Below are positions 58,246 to 64,000 of a stretch of DNA of 64,000 nt, piece by piece; positions within the stretch are counted from its first letter, which is position 1; each line of letters opens with the position of its first letter. The position numbers and the translations under genes are program-made. The stretch spans positions 2,046,001-2,110,000 of the forward strand of contig NZ_CP133148.1 of the NCBI RefSeq assembly GCF_036488675.1. Direction: 5' to 3'. This DNA is from Sinorhizobium chiapasense (GTDB taxonomy: Bacteria; Pseudomonadota; Alphaproteobacteria; Rhizobiales; Rhizobiaceae). Below the pieces are notes generated by a model. The model made no database searches, was not told the origin of the DNA, and was given only the letters and a program-made list of their open reading frames with translations.

Positions 58246-59040
58246 CTATGATGCCCGGGCTTGATGGGCCGTTTCGGACAACTCGGGGAAAAAGTGCGAA
58301 CGCATTCGCTCCACGTAGGCTACGCACGCGGGCTTGGATCTGAGGAAATCCCGGATCGGTGACTCGATCGGCGTCAGCACCGATGTCGCCAATGTGCCGA
58401 AGACTGTTGCGTCGACGGTGGTGGGCCTCCCGCCGAAGAAGAAGGGCCCCTCGGACATCACTGCCAGTACGGCGCGCCAATCAAGCACGCCGGATTCGAT
58501 GATGTCGTTGTCAGTATGACGCAAGATGCCCTGCTGCCAGAGCAGGTTCTTGATCTGCTTCTGCACCATGCGAATGACCAACGGACGGACAACCGCCGGC
58601 ACTGCATCGAATCTGGCGCGCGTATGCCTTACCCCTTCGTCGCGAACCAGATGGGTGTACGCCACGACGAAGGCGTAGTGCTCTTCCAGCGTGCGCTGCA
58701 CGAGGAGCGCTGTCGCGCGCTGCGAGGAGTCAAGACTCGCATCGGGATCGACACCGCGCGTTCTTTTCAGATGATCGATGATGATCGATGTGTCGGCGAT
58801 CCGCGCCCCCGAATCCTCGATGAACGGCAACTTCCCCTTCGGTCCCTTGCGAGGGTCAGGCGTCTCGACGATCTCGTAGGGGATTCCGGCAATGCGTAGC
58901 CATGTTTCGAGCTTGCAGCAAAAGGGGCTGAGATTCGGAATCGCAAACACGCGCGGAAACTGGAACAGCTTGATGGGAGGTTGCGCCGCGTTCCGCATGG
59001 GAGAAGGAACCGCGGCGATCGGGTCGCGCTTGGTGGCCAT
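58246..59040 (-). CDS. Glutathione S-transferase-like (metaxin/FAXC-type) protein
   Basis: 264 residues from ATG 59040. The thioredoxin-like N-domain IKLFQFPRVFAIPNLSPFCCKLETWLRIAGIPYEIVETPDPRKGPKGKLPFIEDSGARIADTSIIIDHL (~24-90) has the SPFCCKLE motif of FAXC/metaxin-like GSTs. The helical C-domain ends with GRPTTVDATVFGTLATSVLTP, as in the GST_C metaxin region. It is probably cytoplasmic and its substrate is unknown. It is a single-gene unit. Confidence 0.86.
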   Translation of the reverse strand: MATKRDPIAAVPSPMRNAAQPPIKLFQFPRVFAIPNLSPFCCKLETWLRIAGIPYEIVETPDPRKGPKGKLPFIEDSGARIADTSIIIDHLKRTRGVDPDASLDSSQRATALLVQRTLEEHYAFVVAYTHLVRDEGVRHTRARFDAVPAVVRPLVIRMVQKQIKNLLWQQGILRHTDNDIIESGVLDWRAVLAVMSEGPFFFGGRPTTVDATVFGTLATSVLTPIESPIRDFLRSKPACVAYVERMRSHFFPELSETAHQARAS

Positions 59041-59154
59041 GGTCAGGTTCCTTGTCATTGGTACCGACCACATGACGAAACAGGATGGGCGGGTGTGACG
59101 TGCGCGAGCACAAAAAGGTTGACGGTCCGCGCCCGCACAGAAATGTCCGCTTCG

Positions 59155-59207
59155 GGCTCAATCAGGCATTCGTCCGCCCGACGACCACTCTTGGCCCCAA
59201 AGCGGGC
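59155..59207. repeat. Type-E-like hairpin repeat, diverged
   Basis: GTCCGCTTCGGG at 59155 pairs with CCCCAAAGCGGGC ending at 59207, with ATTCGTCCGCCCGACGACCA inside. The rest of the 321-base gap 59041-59362 includes a few loose CAAAGCGG motifs and no gene. Confidence 0.55.
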
Positions 59208-59362
59208 CTCACACGTAAGGATGCCGAGGTCCGGAGGCCAAAGCGGCGATTCGCGCCGGACTACCGCTATCCACCCAAAGCGGACCTGAACAATCGCAGG
59301 GCTGCTCGGACTTTCATGAGTGAGTACTCAGCGGAGCGGCGTCTTCAGCCGGCCTCGTAGCC

Positions 59363-59989
59363 TCAGACGACACGGCAGCGTCGAAGTTTGAATGGCTTGT
59401 CACAGCCCGAGGCCCGCAAGGCCGTCGCCAGGCGATCGCTGACAAAAAACGCTCGAGACAAAGACGGGTCGATCCAGATGTCGGCTCGGCACAGCGCGGC
59501 CGAGTTCACGACAACATCTCCGTCCTCGGCAATCGGATAAAGTTGATAGAAACCCTTGGAATATGGGTTTTCGCGAACGTTCTTCGATGACGACGGAACG
59601 AAGGCAGTTTTCGTATTGCCGAAATTGAGGGCGTAGTATTGGCCGGGCACAGGTGTCTTTCGGTCCATTTGCCGAAAGTCCACCGGATAGAGAGCACCAT
59701 TTCCAAGATCGCAAGACTGAAGAACCGAGGCGCACGCAGCCGACACGTACCAGTGATCGCCATGAAAGAGGTGACGGGTCTTGGTGAACACGTCTGGATG
59801 GTCGGTGTTGGGATCAATGTTTATCTGCTTGGGAAAGTGGGCGGCCGAAAGCGGCTCGCCTGCTCTATTGCGCCGTATGCTATCAAGGGCGAAAGCGTTG
59901 TTCACCCGCAGAATATCAGCTTCCAGTGCAACAACACTTTCGGTGGAAGCTGGAGCGACACTCACCCAGACGCCGTCGGATTTATTCAT
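59363..59989 (-). CDS. Imm11-like putative immunity protein, third of three
   Basis: 208 residues from ATG 59989. The central VPGQYYALNFGNTKTAFVPSSSKNV matches LPGPFYLLNFGAVKDSFVPS in the protein at 60793. The end RADIWIDPSLSRAFFVSDRLATALRASGCDKPFKLRRCRVV has the W...L...FVSDRL..AL pattern of the Imm11 (DUF1629) family. It lies 60 bases downstream of the second Imm11-like gene. Imm11 proteins are predicted immunity factors of polymorphic toxin systems. No toxin gene is present here. The assignment is from pattern recall. Confidence 0.68.
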   Translation of the reverse strand: MNKSDGVWVSVAPASTESVVALEADILRVNNAFALDSIRRNRAGEPLSAAHFPKQINIDPNTDHPDVFTKTRHLFHGDHWYVSAACASVLQSCDLGNGALYPVDFRQMDRKTPVPGQYYALNFGNTKTAFVPSSSKNVRENPYSKGFYQLYPIAEDGDVVVNSAALCRADIWIDPSLSRAFFVSDRLATALRASGCDKPFKLRRCRVV

Positions 59990-60049
59990 TTGATACCTAA
60001 CCGCGTGTATTGAGCGCGCGGCGTGGGCCGCTTTGAGGCATTCCGGAAG

Positions 60050-60787
60050 CTAGTGCAGCCAGTGCGGCATGTAGGTTTTCACCCAGTCAGGATCACGTTC
60101 GAACATTGTCGCGGGCCGGTTTTTCTCCATCCAATCGACTATGTGCGGCACTTGCCCGCGATAATCAAAGGGCGTGTCGACTTCGTCAAAATGCTCGGCC
60201 CGCGGTTCCTTGAATTTCAAGCGCCGGATTTTCGCATCCATCAGCGCAGATCGTAGTTGATCGGAAACCATGATACCCCCACCTTCCCAAACCCAATAGT
60301 TCAGCCAGAGATGCCGGCCGGCAATCGTCGTTCTGCTGACGGGCAATGGCGGCTTGGTTCCCATGCGGGAAAGATAGGGCATCCCCTCCAGACCGCCTGC
60401 TACTCTCCTGCCCCATTCGAGACTGATGCCTTTGACCAGAATGGAATCGAAACGTTGGCAGACATTGATCAGGAAGTAGGGTTCTTCATGCGGAGCCCCC
60501 TTCCTCGACTTGAGCAGGATTGGAAAAAATTCATGGACGCCTGGTTCGAACGCTTCGACGATCGTCCGAAATCGCTCACTCACACAGGCAAATCCGGGCA
60601 TCGGAAAGACGTCGACAAGAGTGTTGCTATCGGTCTGGGTCGCACTCGTCGGCACTGGGTGTCCAACGAGACTGCGACCCGCGCCCCAGCTCCAGCCAAA
60701 GCCCCACGGCTCTGTCCCGTTGTTGTGCTTGTCGATCGAAAAGTCCGGTTGCGCGGAAACATAGTCGAAGCCAATCTTCCAAGCCAC
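60050..60787 (-). CDS. Imm11-like putative immunity protein, second of three
   Basis: 245 residues from GTG 60787, with GAGGTAG upstream overlapping the previous stop. ERFRTIVEAFEPGVHEFFPILLKSRKGAPHEEPYFLINVCQRFDSI is the most typical Imm11/DUF1629 segment. HLWLNYWVWEGGGIMVSDQLRSALMDAKIRRLKFKEPR is the W...SD.L...L element shared with the flanking proteins. It begins 5 bases after the first Imm11-like gene's stop, so both are co-translated. The C-terminal ~40 residues after KFKEPR are an extension. Confidence 0.76.
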   Translation of the reverse strand: MAWKIGFDYVSAQPDFSIDKHNNGTEPWGFGWSWGAGRSLVGHPVPTSATQTDSNTLVDVFPMPGFACVSERFRTIVEAFEPGVHEFFPILLKSRKGAPHEEPYFLINVCQRFDSILVKGISLEWGRRVAGGLEGMPYLSRMGTKPPLPVSRTTIAGRHLWLNYWVWEGGGIMVSDQLRSALMDAKIRRLKFKEPRAEHFDEVDTPFDYRGQVPHIVDWMEKNRPATMFERDPDWVKTYMPHWLH

Positions 60788-60792
60788 CGGCG

Positions 60793-61470
60793 CTACCTCG
60801 ACGTTCCGCCAACGATCCGCACCCGTGCGAACCGAAACTTGACCTTCACTTTTGCCGCCTGGATGGCGTCGTGGAGCCGCCCACTCATGAAGAGCCCTCT
60901 TTGAAGCTTGCGCTCGTGCCAGAGGTCTGCACCCTCGAACGCCGCCGTTGTCAGCGCAACATCGCCGTCCTCGGGATCATACGTTGCCCACAGTTCGTAA
61001 CCGTCCCGCTCCACCGTCCGGCGGGAAAATAACTTGCTGCGGGTTTCGCTCGGTACGAAACTGTCCTTCACCGCGCCAAAATTGAGCAGATAGAAGGGGC
61101 CCGGAAGCCGGGTCGCCTTGTCGGCCGCGTAGATCGGAAATTCGATCAATCCTCCCTTGCCGAGGTCGAAATCTTTCAGCACATCGGCAAGTCTACCTTT
61201 CACAGCATAGAAGGGACCAGCGCAGAACAGATCACCCACCCGCTTCCAGTTGGTTTCGGCAAACACGTACATAGCCTCGGGAAAATCGGTGCGCTCGAGG
61301 GTGTCGCCGCTATTATGTCGCAGGTGCGCCTCAAGGACATGCTGCGGCTTAACACCAAGCTTAAAGGTCGGAGGTGCCCAATCCTCGCCATAGAACTTTT
61401 CGCGGATGCCTTGCCTGTTTCCGATCTTGTAATCGCTCATCACGCTGCTGACCCAGATGGTCTCCGGCAT
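60793..61470 (-). CDS. Imm11-like putative immunity protein, first of three
   Basis: 225 residues from ATG 61470, with GGAGTGCGGC upstream. The open frame runs further upstream through the IS end, but the homologous part starts here. GDLFCAGPFYAVKGRLADVLKDFDLGKGGLIEFPIYAADKATRLPGPFYLLNFGAVKDSFVPSETR and EGADLWHERKLQRGLFMSGRLHDAIQAAKVKVKFRFARVRIV match the Imm11 pattern and the paralogue at 59363. It leads a three-gene reverse-strand operon. The IS1182 element 175 bases upstream may have removed or displaced an earlier gene (inference). Confidence 0.72.
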   Translation of the reverse strand: MPETIWVSSVMSDYKIGNRQGIREKFYGEDWAPPTFKLGVKPQHVLEAHLRHNSGDTLERTDFPEAMYVFAETNWKRVGDLFCAGPFYAVKGRLADVLKDFDLGKGGLIEFPIYAADKATRLPGPFYLLNFGAVKDSFVPSETRSKLFSRRTVERDGYELWATYDPEDGDVALTTAAFEGADLWHERKLQRGLFMSGRLHDAIQAAKVKVKFRFARVRIVGGTSR

Positions 61471-61645
61471 GCCGCACTCCCCATTCTTTGAGCCATCTGC
61501 CTCGACCGGGCAGCACAGGCACTCCGTGGCAGAATCGTTTCGCAAGCTACACCGGAAAGTTGAAGGAAGAGTTAGGCAAGCAACTCGCCTCAATTCGCAG
61601 ACTTCAATGGAATGTGCCAGCCGTGCGCAATGTCTCCTTTTGGCG

Positions 61646-63200
61646 GAGGCTGTGTGAAAACACCCGCGCATGATAGCCTACCTCGAGTTGAGCGGGAGAT
61701 TCGGCATGGCGGGTTTCATCGAGGGGAAGGACCGCCGAGAACAGTCGTTCTTGCCGGAATGCCTCGATGACTATGTCGCCGAAGACAACCCAGTCCGCGT
61801 TGTCGATGTCTTCATTGACGAACTGGACTGGAGCGGATTGGGCTTTGCAGCGCCAGCGGCGACAGGGCGGCCGGGCTATAACCCCGCGACGATGCTGAAG
61901 CTCTACCTCTATGGCTACCTCAACCAGGTGCAGTCGAGCCGACGACTGGAGCGCGAGGCGGGCCGCAACATCGAGCTGATGTGGCTGACGGGCAAGCTGG
62001 CTCCCGACTTCAAGACGATCGCTGATTTCCGGCGTGATAACGGTGAGGCGATCCGCGCCATCTGCCGCCAGTTCGTCGTGCTCTGCCGGCAGATCGGCCT
62101 CCTTGCCGGTGGCACAGTTGCGGTGGACGGCAGTCGCTTCAAGGCCGTGAACACGCGCGATAAGAACTTTACGTCCGGCGCGATCCGCCGCCGCATGGAG
62201 CAGATCGATGCCAGCATCGAGCGCTACCTGGCCCTGCTTGACACGGCCGATCGTCAGGAGGACGAGGTGGCGGAGATGCGCAGGGATCGCCTGACGGAGC
62301 GCCTCGAACGCCTGCGCCAGCAAATGCGCGATCTGAAAGCGATGGAGCGCGCCATCGAGGCAGCACCCGACCGCCAGGTCTCGCTGACCGATCCCGATGC
62401 TCGCGCCATGGCCACCAACGGCAAGGGCACCGGCCTTGTCGGCTACAACCTCCAGGCGGCGGTGGACACGAAGCATCATCTGGTCGTGGCGCATGAGGTC
62501 ACCAATGTCGGTCACGACCGCACCCAACTCGCCAGCATGGGCCAGCAAGCGAAGGAGGCGACCGGCGCGGATGAGCTGACCGTGCTGGCCGATCGCGGCT
62601 ACTTCTCGGGCGAGGAAGTGCTGGCCTGCGATGCGGCGGGCATAAAGGCCATCGTGCCGAAGTCGCTCACCTCAAGCGGCCTGAAGCGTGGCTTCTTCGG
62701 CAAGCAGGACTTCGTCTTCGACGCCGACCGGGATCTGTATGTTTGTCCGGCCGGACAGGAACTGACCAGAGGCAGGATCCGATCGGATCGCGAGTGCGAC
62801 GTCATCTTCTATCGCCATCTGACCGCCTGTTCGAGCTGCGAACTGAAGTCCCGCTGTACGCCCGAGAAGCTTCGGCGCATCCGGCGCTGGGAGCATGAGC
62901 AGGTGATCGACGCCATGCAGGCCAGGCTCGACCGCATGCCCGATGCCATGCGGGTGCGGCGGCAAACGGTCGAGCATGTCTTCGGGACCATCAAGGACTG
63001 GATGGGCCGAGGCCACTTCCTCACCCGGCGGCTCCCCAACGTCGGAACCGAGATGAGCCTCCATGTCCTCGCCTACAACCTCAAACGGGCGATCGCCATT
63101 CTCGGAGTACCGATGTTGATGAAGGCAATGAGGGCGTGAGCCCCTCAGACCGTCTGCGCGCCACCCAGATCCACGGCAGCAGGCGTTTCCACACAGCCTC
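61646..63200 (+). mobile_element. Complete IS1182-family insertion sequence
   Basis: 1555 bp. The left end GAGGCTGTGTGAAAACACCC (61646 on) matches the reverse complement of the right end, GAGGCTGTGTGGAAACGCCT (63181-63200), at about 17 of 20 positions. A 4-base direct repeat GGCG lies outside both ends (61642-61645 and 63201-63204). One transposase gene fills the element. The host site is a type-E hairpin repeat. Confidence 0.9.
61706..63139 (+). CDS. IS1182-family transposase
   Basis: 477 residues from ATG 61706, with GGGAGATTCGGC upstream. The N-terminal DUF772-type domain reads FLPECLDDYVAEDNPVRVVDVFIDELD and RPGYNPATMLKLYLYGYLNQVQSSRRLEREAGRNIELMWL. The DDE catalytic residues are in VAVDGSRFKAVN (D), VLADRGYFSGEE (D) and VEHVFGTIKDWMGRGHFLTRRL (E). 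The Cys-rich insert CSSCELKSRCTP is typical of the family. The frame is intact, so the element may be active. Confidence 0.95.
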   Translation: MAGFIEGKDRREQSFLPECLDDYVAEDNPVRVVDVFIDELDWSGLGFAAPAATGRPGYNPATMLKLYLYGYLNQVQSSRRLEREAGRNIELMWLTGKLAPDFKTIADFRRDNGEAIRAICRQFVVLCRQIGLLAGGTVAVDGSRFKAVNTRDKNFTSGAIRRRMEQIDASIERYLALLDTADRQEDEVAEMRRDRLTERLERLRQQMRDLKAMERAIEAAPDRQVSLTDPDARAMATNGKGTGLVGYNLQAAVDTKHHLVVAHEVTNVGHDRTQLASMGQQAKEATGADELTVLADRGYFSGEEVLACDAAGIKAIVPKSLTSSGLKRGFFGKQDFVFDADRDLYVCPAGQELTRGRIRSDRECDVIFYRHLTACSSCELKSRCTPEKLRRIRRWEHEQVIDAMQARLDRMPDAMRVRRQTVEHVFGTIKDWMGRGHFLTRRLPNVGTEMSLHVLAYNLKRAIAILGVPMLMKAMRA

Positions 63201-63293
63201 GGCGCATTCCGGACGAGCGCGACGACCGCTTGAAGTCGGTCGTCTCTGTTTGCAGTCGAGCGCCCGCTTTGGCAGGCGCGGGCGGACACGCTC

Positions 63294-63391
63294 TACGGCG
63301 CCACGCGTCCTACGCGCAAAGGACGCTGTAGCACCTTGATTTGCTGCATGTTTTTGTCCTTGATCGGCTGGACCTCAAGGAACATGCAGCA
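63294..63391 (+). repeat. RIME1-type repeat, diverged copy L
   Basis: 98 bases. TACGGCGCCACGCGTCCTAC, GCGCAAAGGACGCTGTAGCA and the CTGCATG...CATGCAG hairpin are recognisable, with shortened stems. It lies between the IS and the VOC gene. The bases 63201-63293 belong to the type-E repeat split by the IS and further hairpin sequence. Confidence 0.82.
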
Positions 63392-63419
63392 GCAAACCCG
63401 GGCGGTAACACGCGAAGCA

Positions 63420-63893
63420 TCAGCCGCGCCGCGCCGCCTCGATCGCGGCGACGTCGATCTTCCCCATCTCCATCATCGCATCGAAGGCACGCTTTGCTTC
63501 GGCGCCGCCGGCCGCAAGCGCGTCCGTCAGCACGCGCGGCGTGATCTGCCAGGAAATCCCCCACTTGTCCTTGCACCAGCCGCACGCGCTCTCCTGGCCG
63601 CCATTGCCGACGATGGCGTTCCAGTAGCGGTCGGTCTCCTCCTGATCGTCGGTGGCGATCTGGAACGAGAAGGCTTCGTTGTGCTTGAACATGGGACCAC
63701 CATTGAGGCCAAGGCAAGGAATGCCGGCAACCGTGAATTCGACCGTCAACACGTCGCCCTCCTTGCCGGACGGGTAGTCGCTCGGCGCGCGGAAGACGGC
63801 AGTCACCCTGCTGTCGGGAAAGACCTCCGAGTAGAAGCGGGCGGCATCCTCGGCGTCCTTGTCGAACCAGAGGCAAATCGTATTCTTCGACAT
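63420..63893 (-). CDS. VOC family protein (PhnB-like)
   Basis: 157 residues from ATG 63893, with AAAGGAACACGC upstream. NTICLWFDKDAEDAARFYSEVFPDSRVTAVFRAPSDYPSGKEGDVLTVEFTVAGIPCLGLNGGPMFKHNEAFSFQIATDDQEETDRYWNAIVGNGGQESACGWCKDKWGISWQITPR is the PhnB/3-demethylubiquinone-methyltransferase-like glyoxalase fold. Its true activity is not known. It is a single-gene unit. Confidence 0.9.
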   Translation of the reverse strand: MSKNTICLWFDKDAEDAARFYSEVFPDSRVTAVFRAPSDYPSGKEGDVLTVEFTVAGIPCLGLNGGPMFKHNEAFSFQIATDDQEETDRYWNAIVGNGGQESACGWCKDKWGISWQITPRVLTDALAAGGAEAKRAFDAMMEMGKIDVAAIEAARRG

Positions 63894-64000
63894 TGCGTGT
63901 TCCTTTCGCTCTGAAGCCATGCGGTCTACCCTTCGACATAGGGAGCCAACCGTTTTTCTCCACCCCGGAAATGTCGCCTCGCCGGGGCAGTCGCCAACAC

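Noticed and set aside
61471..61671. Upstream extension of the first Imm11-like frame through the IS end
   Set aside because: The extra 67 codons cross the inverted repeat and have no homology-like pattern. ATG 61470 has a good ribosome site.

Overview
The window looks like part of a large, GC-rich alphaproteobacterial replicon, most likely from Rhizobiaceae (Sinorhizobium/Ensifer-like). Three things suggest this: at least a dozen copies of a ~105 bp double-hairpin repeat that matches the published architecture of RIME1 (Rhizobium-specific intergenic mosaic element), several further hairpin repeat families, and gene neighbourhoods common in rhizobia (lysE/argP, chrB-chrA, Lrp/MFS, a class III cyclase with TPRs). 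No rRNA, tRNA, CRISPR array, replication origin or phage module was recognised.

Layout. 1-2794: end of a sugar ABC binding protein, a ferredoxin-reductase-like flavoprotein and a sugar-phosphate isomerase whose C-terminus was cut off by a RIME1 copy. 2879-5373: DUF2182 and DUF1326 genes divergent from an HxlR regulator. 5615-8688: Na/Pi cotransporter and CorA. 8827-11807: DUF1194 protein, MFS exporter and an ArsR-rhodanese fusion with a perfect palindromic operator. 12030-14263: DUF4336, a secreted cupin and a stand-alone Rieske protein. 14346-24384: a copper/silver tolerance island with CusB, CusA, multicopper oxidase, DUF411, TlpA and SCO proteins plus five small Cys- or Met-rich proteins of unknown function. 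24430-30679: methyltransferase, two MFS carriers, an Lrp regulator, a cupin and an SRAP peptidase. 30748-37934: a SnoaL-like gene split by two RIME1 copies, then several TetR- or LysR-controlled detoxification pairs. 38237-43379: lysE/argP and a chromate operon (chrB, chrA, MFS). 43687-46541: GNAT, a TauE/SafE fragment, a Na+/H+ antiporter and an AT-rich 66-residue orphan. 46916-50843: a siderophore ABC transporter. 50821-59040: two methyltransferases, a cyclase, a sulfatase bracketed by inverted repeats, NIPSNAP/TetR and a GST-like protein. 59363-63200: three consecutive Imm11-like genes next to a complete IS1182-family element. 63420-63893: a VOC protein.

The main theme is the activity of small non-autonomous repeats. 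They insert at TA or CTAG, split genes, supply stop codons, nest inside one another and serve as targets for an IS. The best candidates for under-described biology are the small proteins of the copper island, the toxin-less Imm11 trio, and the evidence that RIME elements transpose with a TA duplication.
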